The notes under the pieces: model-generated
The model's input: the letters and a program-made list of their open reading frames with translations, nothing else
Database searches by the model: none
Told to the model about the DNA's origin: nothing
Shown here: positions 1 to 8,200 of the stretch, piece after piece
Layout: every line of letters starts with the position of its first letter
Position numbering within the stretch: position 1 is the stretch's first letter
Made by a program: the position numbers and the translations under genes
NCBI RefSeq assembly: GCF_000813145.1
Contig: NZ_BAZF01000023.1
Span: 1 to 64,000 of the forward strand
Origin: Geobacter sp. OR-1
Lineage (GTDB): Bacteria > Desulfobacterota > Desulfuromonadia > Geobacterales > DSM-12255
Reading direction: 5' to 3'
Length of the DNA stretch: 64,000 nucleotides

Positions 1-69
1 ACGGAGGTATGGGATAATTTGCTGGAGCCGTTCTCCCCATGGATAAAGACGGAATTCGACCAGCACTGA
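1..69 (+). CDS. 3' end of an unidentified upstream gene (partial)
   Basis: Frame 1 is open from the window edge to a TGA at 67-69 and encodes 22 residues containing WDNLLEPFSPW. It could be the tail of a protein that begins outside the window. No family can be assigned from so little, and chance openness cannot be excluded. Confidence 0.25.
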   Translation, partial: TEVWDNLLEPFSPWIKTEFDQH

Positions 70-94
70 AGTCAACCACTAATAGGGAGGCATT

Positions 95-316
95 ATGTCA
101 CAACTGTCTGACGGAGCCATGGCAAATGCCCTGCGCAAACTGCACAGCGCCAGCCAAACGATCCCGATGCAGCAGGCCCAGCCAGCCACCGCCCACATGT
201 TCATCGTCAACCCGCTCACCGCTGGCAGCCTGGTCTCGCTCTTCTCCACCCACCCGCCGATGGAAGAACGGATTGCCCGGCTTGAGGCAATGTCAAGAGG
301 AGGATGGCGTTCATGA
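95..316 (+). pseudogene. htpX: HtpX-like zinc metalloprotease, C-terminal remnant
   Basis: The 73 codons match only the end of HtpX (M48 membrane protease), including the conserved tail stretch [17 protein letters not shown] and an upstream [16 protein letters not shown] block. The membrane segments and the HExxH zinc site of the ~280-residue family are absent. A TAG stop lies at 83-85 in the same frame, so the ORF cannot extend upstream. A good Shine-Dalgarno (GGGAGG, 85-90) precedes the ATG, so a short peptide might still be made. The stop overlaps the next gene's ATG (ATGA at 313-316). I infer a 5'-truncated duplicate; without the zinc site it cannot be a protease. Confidence 0.75.
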
Positions 317-882
317 GCATGTCACCAACCAGAAGAATACTTCCCTGCATCCTGTTTGCCGGCGTCATGTCGCTGACCGTCTCGCTGGAACACGGCCATG
401 CGGCATCCGCCGTCGCACCGGATCCAGCGATTTATGAAACCCTGAAAGCCTTTCACGGGCATGCCTGCGCCGGCTCCATCTTCGGGGCGCGGCTCGGGCT
501 GGCCGCCAGGGAGGCACTCAAGGAGGCAGGCGGCACCGGGAAATTCAAGGCCCGCTATTATGACCTCTCCTGCCCTGTGGACGGCATTCAGGTGGCAGCC
601 GGCACAACATACGGTAATGCCGCGCTCACTGTCGAAGACCGGGACGAGCACCGGCTTATCCTGACCGCCGACGGCAACAAGCGGCAGGTTGAAGCCCGGC
701 TCACCAAAAAGGCCGAAGAGGCAGGGTTACGGTCACGTGATCTGGGGAAGAAGGCCAAGTCACTGCCGGAAGGCTCGCCTGAACGGAAGCGGCTTGAGCA
801 TGAGGTGGAGGAGATATTCGCATGGCTCCGCACGGCACCGACAGCGGAGATCGCGACGGTCACCGTGCTGTCGAAAAGGTAG
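313..882 (+). CDS. exported FmdE-family protein
   Basis: About 189 residues. The N-terminus is a Sec-type signal peptide ([17 protein letters not shown], then AASA). It is followed by an FmdE/FwdE-type domain with [17 protein letters not shown] and SCPVDGIQ, then GTTYGN. The His/Cys residues in these blocks are the usual metal ligands of the family. The C-terminal third is charged and probably helical. ATG 313 is preferred over 304 because AGAGGAGG at 295-302 is properly spaced for it. The start overlaps the HtpX remnant stop. FmdE domains are named for formylmethanofuran dehydrogenase subunit E, but exported single-domain versions in bacteria have no firmly known reaction, so only metal or cofactor binding can be suggested. 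Confidence 0.8.
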   Translation: MSMSPTRRILPCILFAGVMSLTVSLEHGHAASAVAPDPAIYETLKAFHGHACAGSIFGARLGLAAREALKEAGGTGKFKARYYDLSCPVDGIQVAAGTTYGNAALTVEDRDEHRLILTADGNKRQVEARLTKKAEEAGLRSRDLGKKAKSLPEGSPERKRLEHEVEEIFAWLRTAPTAEIATVTVLSKR

Positions 883-918
883 CATCTAAAATGCCTGATC
901 AGAAAGGGATGTTCGATC

Positions 919-1857
919 ATGCCTGAAACCACGCTCATGTGGATAATATTCTGTTTTGTCTTCGGCCTGATGCTCTTCATCGACCTTGGCCGCAACCGGA
1001 AGAGCCACACTGTCTCTTTCCGCGAGGCGCTTGTCTGGAGTGCTGTCTGGGTAGGACTCGCCCTGGCGTTCAATGCCGGCATCTGGTACACCATGGGGAG
1101 CGGCAAGGCACTCGAGTTCTTCACCGGTTACCTGATCGAGAAGTCGCTCTCGATCGACAACCTGTTCGTGTTCATCATGATCTTCTCATACTTCGGTGTC
1201 CGCGGCCAGCACCAGGCCCGCATCCTCAAGTACGGTATCATCGGCGCCCTGGTGATGCGGGCGGTCTTCATCTTCGCCGGCATCGAGGTGCTCACCCGTT
1301 TCCACTGGCTCTTCTACCTTTTCGGTGCGCTGCTGATCGTCACCGCAGCCAAGATGGCGTTCGGCGACGAAGGTAAGATCGATCCGGAAAAAAATCTGGT
1401 GATAAGAGCCATCAGGAAACTGTTGCCGGTCACAAGGCGCACCTTCGGCGACTGGTTCTTCACCCGGCGGCGCAGGATACTGGTGGCCAGCCCTCTGCTG
1501 GTTGCACTTCTCATGGTGGAGTGGAGCGACCTGGTCTTCGCCATCGACTCCATCCCGGCCATCTTTGCCGTGACCCTCGACCCTTTTATCGTCTTCACCT
1601 CCAACATCTTCGCCATCATGGGACTTCGGGCGCTCTACTTCCTGCTGGCGAATGTCATCGGGATGTTCGCCTATCTCAAGTTCGGGATCTCGTTCATACT
1701 GCTGTTCGTCGGCGGCAAGATGATCGCGACGGTAAGCGGCTTCCACATCCCGATTACCATCTCACTGTCCGTCATATTCATATCACTGGCCGTAGCCGTT
1801 CTGACATCGGTCATCTTCGGCAGGCGCCAGGCCGCCCAGGTGCTGGAAAGCACCTGA
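919..1857 (+). CDS. TerC/Alx-family integral membrane protein
   Basis: 312 residues, normal for the TerC family. There are about seven to nine hydrophobic segments and the family signature SLSIDNLFVFIMIFSYFGV near residues 78-96, repeated as VEWSDLVFAIDSIPAIFAVT near 201-220. The acidic residues within the membrane repeats are thought to bind metal ions. Members include E. coli Alx and are linked to manganese export or metal-stress tolerance; the substrate cannot be read from sequence. AAAGGGA at 904-910 supports the start. The gene follows the FmdE-family gene by 36 nt and could share its transcript. Confidence 0.9.
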   Translation: MPETTLMWIIFCFVFGLMLFIDLGRNRKSHTVSFREALVWSAVWVGLALAFNAGIWYTMGSGKALEFFTGYLIEKSLSIDNLFVFIMIFSYFGVRGQHQARILKYGIIGALVMRAVFIFAGIEVLTRFHWLFYLFGALLIVTAAKMAFGDEGKIDPEKNLVIRAIRKLLPVTRRTFGDWFFTRRRRILVASPLLVALLMVEWSDLVFAIDSIPAIFAVTLDPFIVFTSNIFAIMGLRALYFLLANVIGMFAYLKFGISFILLFVGGKMIATVSGFHIPITISLSVIFISLAVAVLTSVIFGRRQAAQVLEST

Positions 1858-1882
1858 CATCAACCATGAAAGGAGCACCCAT

Positions 1883-2107
1883 ATGCAACTTCACCAGAAA
1901 CAGTCCAGAGGAGAGAAAAAGAGGAGATTCAAGCGGAGAAAAGACGAGCATGTGCTGAGCAATGTTCTTTCCTTGCGGATCAGTGATCAGGAAAAGCATG
2001 AACTCGAGAAGATCACCAAAACAAGTTCCAAAAGCGTGTCTGAAATAGCCCGTGAGGCTCTTGAATACTGGTTGTCGGCGCGCAGGCGGTATTGCCTCAA
2101 CACCTGA
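1883..2107 (+). CDS. small ribbon-helix-helix type protein
   Basis: 74 residues. The first 25 are very basic (EKKRRFKRRKDEH). The rest, VLSLRISDQEKHELEKI then SKSVSEIAREALEYWL, has the strand-helix-helix pattern of RHH (MetJ/Arc/CopG) DNA-binding proteins. A strong AAAGGAG precedes the ATG. It is probably a DNA-binding regulator of local genes. No partner toxin is recognisable next to it, so an antitoxin role is not supported. Fold confidence is moderate; target unknown. Confidence 0.65.
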   Translation: MQLHQKQSRGEKKRRFKRRKDEHVLSNVLSLRISDQEKHELEKITKTSSKSVSEIAREALEYWLSARRRYCLNT

Positions 2108-2163
2108 TGGCCAGGATAACGTTATCAATCAATACGAAATCAATCAACCAGGGAGTCAATCAG

Positions 2164-2604
2164 ATGAAAAAGCATGTCGTCAGGGTATTTACAGTTCTTG
2201 CAGCGGTTCTGTTCATGAGCATCACCGTGATGGAACTCAACGCAGAAGCCAGGGCCGGCGGAAGCCGATCAATGGGGAGTCGCGGTTCGCGCAGTTATTC
2301 ACGACCGGCAACAAACTATTCACAGCCATACCAGTCACGCCAGCAGGTTGCGCCTGCCCCCAGCCCTTTCCAGCAGCAGGCAGGTGGCGGATTCCTGCGA
2401 GGCATGGCAGGCGGTATCATGGGCGGCATGCTTGGGAGCATGCTGTTCAGCGGCGTTGCCGGAGCGGGAACCGGCGGCATGGGAGGCGGTGGCGGCATCG
2501 GCCTGTTTGAAATTGTGCTTCTTGGAGGGATTGGCTATCTCATCTATCGGTATATCAAGAAGAGAAGAGCCGAAAGTTCCGTCAACCCGTACAACAGAAT
2601 GTGA
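2164..2604 (+). CDS. exported glycine-rich protein with one C-terminal membrane segment
   Basis: 146 residues from ATG 2164, chosen because AGGGAG lies about 9 nt upstream. A Sec signal peptide (VFTVLAAVLFMSITVMEL, then AEA-RA) is followed by a Ser/Arg/Gln-rich low-complexity stretch, a Gly/Met-rich stretch (GGIMGGMLGSMLF), a membrane helix (IVLLGGIGYLIYRYI) and a short basic tail. This layout resembles the N-terminal part of Tim44-like-domain proteins, but the Tim44 domain itself is missing. Function unknown; a membrane-anchored envelope protein is likely. Confidence 0.65.
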   Translation: MKKHVVRVFTVLAAVLFMSITVMELNAEARAGGSRSMGSRGSRSYSRPATNYSQPYQSRQQVAPAPSPFQQQAGGGFLRGMAGGIMGGMLGSMLFSGVAGAGTGGMGGGGGIGLFEIVLLGGIGYLIYRYIKKRRAESSVNPYNRM

Positions 2605-2686
2605 CCGGCTTGCTGTATATAGTGCAAATGTTATTCTTTCAGAAAGTATAGGAAAGAGCGGCACTTTGTATCAGCGAGGTATGCCA

Positions 2687-3127
2687 ATGCCTGCAACATA
2701 CATCATCAAATGTCCATCATGCGGAACTGGCAACCGGATACCTGTCGAGAAGGAAGGCACAAAAGGTCACTGTGGAAATTGCAAGGAAGTCTTGCCGCCA
2801 TTGTATTTTCATCCGCAGCAGATGAGCGGGCATACCTTCGACTCCTTCATCAACTCGTATTCCGGACCGGTGCTCGCAGAATTCTGGGCTCCCACCTGAC
2901 CGCATTGTCACACATTCGCACCGGTGGTGCGAACAGTTGCAGAAAAACTGGCCGGGCAGGCGGCGGTATTGCAGGTAAACACGCATGAAGACCCCGCGCT
3001 GGCCTCCCGGTTCGGGGTGCGAGGTATTCCGGTGATGATTCTTCTGAAGCAGGCGAAAGTAATTGATCAACTGCCAGGCGCTCAGAGTATCGAATCCGTA
3101 TTGTTATGGTTTCGGCGACATCTCTGA
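2687..3127 (+). CDS. TrxC-like thioredoxin with predicted selenocysteine (UGA at 2897-2899)
   Basis: Reading through TGA 2897-2899 in one frame gives 146 residues that align along their length with thioredoxin 2. There is an N-terminal CPSC...CGNC zinc ribbon, VLAEFWAP, then T-U-P-H-C where TrxC has W-C-G-P-C, then FAPVV and the cis-Pro loop RGIPV. The UGA (residue 71) aligns with the nucleophilic Cys, and the resolving Cys is kept. A perfect hairpin sits at bacterial SECIS distance. Frame and homology continue on both sides, which argues against a pseudogene. The start at 2687 is chosen over 2681 because GCGAGGT (2674-2680) suits it. Predicted role: cytoplasmic disulfide reductase with a Sec nucleophile. 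Standard gene calling would break this into two ORFs. Confidence 0.85.
2915..2933 (+). promoter_or_regulatory. predicted bacterial SECIS hairpin
   Basis: TTCGCACC (2915-2922) and GGTGCGAA (2926-2933) form a perfect 8-bp stem closed by the loop GGT. The loop starts 23 nt after the UGA at 2897-2899, inside the 16-37 nt range known for bacterial SECIS elements, and it opens with G as SelB recognition usually requires. The element lies within the coding region, as expected in bacteria. Confidence 0.8.
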
Positions 3128-3159
3128 AACGTTGACACTGCAGCAAGCATAGTAATGTT

Positions 3160-3203
3160 TGTGGTATGGTAGTGTCAGAGAGTTATTACACTATCATACC
3201 ACA
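3160..3203. repeat. 16-bp inverted repeat between convergent trx and recombinase genes
   Basis: TGTGGTATGGTAGTGT (3160-3175) pairs with ACACTATCATACCACA (3188-3203) with one G-T mismatch and a 12-nt spacer. It lies between two converging genes and overlaps the last codons of the recombinase, so it may act as a bidirectional transcription stop. The left arm shares 15 of 17 bases with a core in the inverted repeats at 15.4 and 18.6 kb, so a recombinase site is also possible. Confidence 0.7.
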
Positions 3204-3781
3204 GTAGTCCCAGTACCGGTTGTTTGCCGGGAGCCGATGTATTTGTACAGGGTTTCCCGGCAGATTTTGAGTTCGCGTGCTATCTTGGCTTTAGGGACAC
3301 CGGTTGCGGCTTTCTGCTTCGCTTCTTCTATTTGTGCTGCAGTTAAGGCTGCAGCCCTACCTTTGTACTTCCCTTTTGCTCGGGCAAACCGGATACCTTC
3401 CGCCTGTCGTTCGCGGATGATACTCCTCTCGAACTCGGCAACTGCACCCATTACCGACAATAAAAGCACTGATATTGGCTCATCGTTGCCGGTAAAGGTC
3501 AGGGACTCCTTTACGAACGTAATTTTTACACCTTGAGAGGTAAGGCTCTGAACCAATTGCCTGAGGTCAATCAGGTTGCGCGCCAAACGATCCATGCTGT
3601 GAACATGTAGGTGGTCACCGTCGCGTAAAAATCTGAGCATTTCTTGTAACTGTGGTCGGTCAGTCGATTTCCCGGGGATCTTATCGACAAATACACGGTC
3701 GAGTTCTAATCCATCAAGTTGCCGATCAACGTTTTGGTCATCGGAACTTACCCGTACATACCCTATTTTCTGTCCAACCAA
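3194..3781 (-). CDS. serine recombinase, resolvase/invertase family
   Basis: About 195 residues, normal for small Hin/Tn3-type serine recombinases. The N-terminal catalytic domain has IGYVRVSSDDQN with the catalytic serine in the VSS motif, DKIPGKSTDRPQL, and SMDRLARN with its conserved arginine. The long helix AEFERSIIRERQAEG is followed by a C-terminal helix-turn-helix ending KICRETLYKYI. All expected catalytic residues are present. TTG 3781 is preferred because AGGAGG lies 5-6 nt upstream; GTG 3787 touches the ribosome site. No transposase is adjacent, so it acts either as a stand-alone invertase/resolvase or as the remnant of a transposon. Its natural site is unknown. Confidence 0.9.
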   Translation of the reverse strand: MVGQKIGYVRVSSDDQNVDRQLDGLELDRVFVDKIPGKSTDRPQLQEMLRFLRDGDHLHVHSMDRLARNLIDLRQLVQSLTSQGVKITFVKESLTFTGNDEPISVLLLSVMGAVAEFERSIIRERQAEGIRFARAKGKYKGRAAALTAAQIEEAKQKAATGVPKAKIARELKICRETLYKYIGSRQTTGTGTTVV

Positions 3782-4046
3782 GAACACCTCCTGTCACATC
3801 TGTCTAAAAATATCGAGTTACTACCCTAGATGCGCATTATACCATGGGATGCAGGAAATCGATCTGGGGTAAACCCCAGATTGGCGGTTGATTGTCTACC
3901 TAATATTCGATCCTAATTCGGCGACACGCCAACTGATTCGGGCGATGGCCGTGAGGGGCCTGAAACCGCCGGGGCCGGAATTTGCAAATCGTTATGGGAG
4001 TTTTGTACAATGAAACAAGATGGCTAGACGAACAGGAGTGACCAGT

Positions 4047-5021
4047 ATGGGTTATTGTAAAACTAACTACAGTAACAAGAGAACTGAATGCAGGCGGTTA
4101 GCCGCACATATAGCCAAAGCGGCTTGGCAGATGGGGCTTGCTGCTAGCATTGAAAAGTCACGTGTCTCAGCAAGCCATTACGTGAATGTGTATGAAGAGA
4201 CTGATGCTAATGAACTCAAGTCGCTAGAGATTCGCTGCTCAGACCATACATCTTTTGGCAGCAGGGCTGATATCTACGCATGGCATGACGAATGTCCATC
4301 AATCACAATTGAGAAGGTTGCGAAATTCTTTTGTCGCGCAATTCCTCCCGGCTTCAGTAAGGCCGATTATGAAGCCCGTTCTGCTACAGCAAAAAAGGCT
4401 GCAGCAACGCGTCGCTTTAATCGGAACAAAGAAGAGTTATCTATGTCCAGTGCTGTAGCAGAACGTTTGATACATGCAAAATCAACAGGTCGTGTGATGG
4501 CAGGTAAAATTCTTGACGAAATGTACCCGAACATCCCGCGAGCGCAAAGAATGCGTCTTGCCGATGATGCTGCATGGGTGGTTTCAAGAACGAAGGCAAT
4601 CGGCACCAAAAATCAATACGGTGAGTATATTCGCTTTGCCGATCGAGTGCTAATTTCGCGATGTGCAATGTGCGGGGAGGAGTATGAAGAAAAGTGGGGA
4701 GGAAGCGAACCATCAGTACACTGTGCTTTGCCGAGTCGCAACGAGGGCATTAACTGCGACCTTGAAGAATTTGAAACCAAGGTTCTCAAGTCAGTCACTG
4801 ATGAAGAATGCCGCAGGGCAAAGGCATATCTCGATGAAGTATCAACAGAATTGAGACGAATCGCCAGCGAGACGCCAAACCGAAATAGTAGGAAGAAGAG
4901 GAATCAACGCCTGCGCGACAGACTTCTTGAAAAATACTATATCGACCATCGTCGCCTTGATGTGCTGATAAAGCACAAGATCGTTAGTAAAAACGAGATC
5001 GACGAAAAGAAAGCGGCGTAA
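4047..5021 (+). CDS. hypothetical protein with a Cys-rich central segment
   Basis: 324 residues from ATG 4047 (AGGAG at 4032-4036). No family is recognised. The N-terminal ~110 residues are mixed alpha/beta. A Lys/Ala/Arg-rich helical link follows (ATAKKAAATRRFNRNKEE). Near residues 205-240 the pattern CAMCGEEY...VHCALPS...INC suggests a small metal-binding knuckle. The C-terminus is strongly charged and helical (RNSRKKRNQRLRDRLLEKYY). It sits between the recombinase and the RHS locus in lower-GC DNA and has its own terminator, so it is likely acquired. Function unknown. Confidence 0.6.
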   Translation: MGYCKTNYSNKRTECRRLAAHIAKAAWQMGLAASIEKSRVSASHYVNVYEETDANELKSLEIRCSDHTSFGSRADIYAWHDECPSITIEKVAKFFCRAIPPGFSKADYEARSATAKKAAATRRFNRNKEELSMSSAVAERLIHAKSTGRVMAGKILDEMYPNIPRAQRMRLADDAAWVVSRTKAIGTKNQYGEYIRFADRVLISRCAMCGEEYEEKWGGSEPSVHCALPSRNEGINCDLEEFETKVLKSVTDEECRRAKAYLDEVSTELRRIASETPNRNSRKKRNQRLRDRLLEKYYIDHRRLDVLIKHKIVSKNEIDEKKAA

Positions 5022-5070
5022 CCACCAACCGACTATCACAGGGGCGGCTGTCTCAAAATCCCCTATAAAT

Positions 5071-5108
5071 AGCACCCCTCGAAGCCGCATGGTTCCGGGG
5101 TGCTTTTT
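5071..5108 (+). terminator. Rho-independent terminator
   Basis: AGCACCCC (5071-5078) pairs with GGGGTGCT (5097-5104), followed by a T run. It lies about 50 nt after the stop of the hypothetical gene ending at 5021. Confidence 0.85.
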
Positions 5109-5206
5109 CCGTTTTCAGCCATCTCAAAACCAAGTGATTATGAGACAATAACGCACCTTCTCCCGCATATGCTATCTTTGCCTTCTTGGGCCGTATTATC
5201 GGCAGC

Positions 5207-8200
5207 CTACCTGATTTTAAGGTTCTTCACTCTGACGGTACCTTTTCTGATCTCCAGAGATCCGTCGATAGTCGTATAACCGCTGCTGTTGCTGGTATAT
5301 GTTTCGTTGTAGCCGCCGTCCAGAGTTACGGACACATCCCGATCAAATACGCAATTCTCTGTCAGGTCGATCCCCCAGATCTGGAGCGTGTTACCGGTAG
5401 ATGCTGCAGCATAGGCAGCCTGGAGGGTTGGGAAGTATTGGTCGTTGATACGGGCAGTATGCGCCTGATCCTTGGTGAAGGTTGCTGTCACCGAAGTGTT
5501 TGATAAGAGCGTGACACTGCAGGTCCCCGTGCCAGTGCATGCTCCAGACCAACCTGTGAATATGGAGTAATCTGGATCAATCGACAGGGTGATTGCGGAC
5601 CCGTTGTCGTAAACGCCCCAACATGTACTATTACATGAAATACCGAACGCTGGGCTGGTAACGGTTCCCTTACCAGTACCATCGATAACGATATCGAGAC
5701 GATATGCCGCCCGGACTGTGATATTCACATCAGCGGAATTACCGACATTGCCGACGGCATCAATTGCCCGGGCCTTAATGGTATATACACCAGGTGTTGG
5801 TAATTGCCAGGTTAGGCTCCAGTTGCTAGTGCCAGACGCCACAACCCAACTCTGTCCACCATTCATTGATACTTCCACTTGTTGAATTCCGCTACCAGAC
5901 CCATCGCCGGCGGTTCCCTGGATGGTGTAACTGGAACCATAAATAACCTCACCGATTGCCGGGAGGCTGATGGCAACATTTGGTGCCTGCTGGTCAAGCC
6001 CTATCAACCGTGAATCCGTAGTCTGGTTGTCTGCATCATCAACTGCTACCGTAGTGATCTGGTTCAGCCCTGTAGTCAACGTAAGGGGTTGTGCGAATGT
6101 CCCATCATATGCAAGAGGTACATTATTGCCATTGACCGTAAACCGTTTTATTTGTGTCCCATCCGTGGTCTTACCTCTCAGGGTTACTGTCGCCACTTTC
6201 GTCCATACGCCTGCCGCCGGTGCACTTACAGAAAGGACTGGCGGAGTAGTATCGATTACATACTGTACCGTTTGGACTCCACTCGTGTTCCCGGCAACAT
6301 CATAGGCTATGAATTTCAGAGTCGTATTGCTGCTGATGGTTATCGGCGATGAATATACGGTTGAGGCCGTGGTCGGGTTGGTGCCGTTAAGGGTGTAATA
6401 GATTGCCGCTGCCTCGTTGGAGGCAAGAGAGACAATCTGACCTGTTTTGTAAAGCCCACCGGCCAATGACGCGCTCACAACCGGTTTTTCCGTATCAAGA
6501 ATGATGGTGGCCGTTAACGGAACAGGCGTTGAGTTGCCCAGGTTGTCGCGGTACCAGAGATGAACCGTTTTAGCGCCATCACCTGTAGGCAAGGTCCAGA
6601 CTTTCGAAGTGACGTATGGCCCCCACGCAGTACAGACATTATCATTGCTAATGCACATCTGCGCAAGACCGCTGGCGTCCTGGGCGGTAAGTTTCAGCGT
6701 CACTGCCTGGCTAGTTGTAAAACTCTGTCCGTTGTTGATCGCAAATGAGCCTACCGGCGGCTGATTGTCGATCATCCCGACGGCAACTCCGGCAAGTGAC
6801 ACCGCCAGCAACGGGGTATTTGCATCCGATGTTGCAATCTCCACCTGGGCGCTCTTTGCCCCGGCATAGGAAGGCGTAAACTGGATGTCAACCGTACAGG
6901 TTGTTGCCGGCGCCAGGTTCGTTCCGGAACAGTTATCTGCCGTGACACTGAACTCATAGGGATTGACTCCTGCCTGATTCAGACTACCAAGAGCGATGCT
7001 TGCCGAGCCGCTATTCGTAACGGTCAGCCGCACCGGCGATCCGCCACCTGCATAGGTGCCGAAGTCAATCTGCGCCGGTGTAACATAGACACCGCTGTTG
7101 ACGGTCAGCGCAACCCCTGCCTCGCCATTGCCGAGCCGGTACTGGGCATCATAGGATTCGCTGTCTCTCCGGGCGCTGCCAGCATTGAAGTTGCCATGGC
7201 GCAGGGTGTAGTTCTCACTCAGCCCATAGGGATTGTAATGGATCGGATCAGGATCGGTTGCGTCTTGCACAGAGTCGCCGTCGCTGTCGGCACTCTGTGG
7301 GGTACTGCCGTTTGCAATGGTGTGGAATACCATGACCTCTTTGTAGTCATTCAGGCCGTCATTGTCTGAATCGGCCTTTCGTGGGTCGGTCCCCTTCAGG
7401 TACTCCTGGAGATTGATCAGGCCATCACCATCCAGATCACTTTGCGCATCGGACCGTTCAAGCGGATTCAGACCGTTGGCGATCTCCCAGGCATCGGGCA
7501 TACCGTCGTTGTCGTCATCGTCATCAACGATGTCAGGGATGCCGTCACCATCCAGATCGGCCAACCCCAGATAGCCAGTCTGGCGACCCAGTGCATACGT
7601 TATGACAAAATTCTCGCTTTCGCGGCGCCCGCTCCCCTGGTTAAATCCCACCTCCTGCAATGAATCCCGCAAGATGAAGTTGTCGCTCTGTTGCGCCAAA
7701 CCTGTTTGCGAGAAACTGGCCCTTTTCAGCACATAGTTCTCGCTGCTGCCATCCATCTGCGGGTTGTCTGACTTGGTCGGATCAGTTCCCTGCTGGTATT
7801 CCCGCAGATTGTTCCAGCCATCGCCATCCGGGTCGGCTAATGGATTTATCACTCCAACCAGGGCGTACCGATTTGCCCAGGCATCGGCAAAGCCGTCATT
7901 GTTATTATCGGTGTCGTATGCGTCGGGAATGCCGTCATTATCGACATCGTTCGAAAGATACTCGATTTCGGCGATCTTGAGGGCTGACTCGATGCCGCTC
8001 TTGCGCACCTTGAAGTAGACCGTCCTCTTGCCAACAGCGCTCAGGGTAAAGGTCGGCGCGACTGTGTAACTCTGCCAGGTAGCGCCGACAAAGTTCACAT
8101 CTTCGCTGGCCATATACTCGGTCGGGTTGCCGATACTCAGGTTATTGAGGGTTACCTGCTGGCTGGTGGTATATGACGTGCCGCCATTCAGAGAGAACAG

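Noticed and set aside
2687..3127. Thioredoxin as a simple nonsense-mutated pseudogene
   Set aside because: The TGA falls exactly at the catalytic Cys, the rest of the frame is intact, and a SECIS-like hairpin follows at the right distance.
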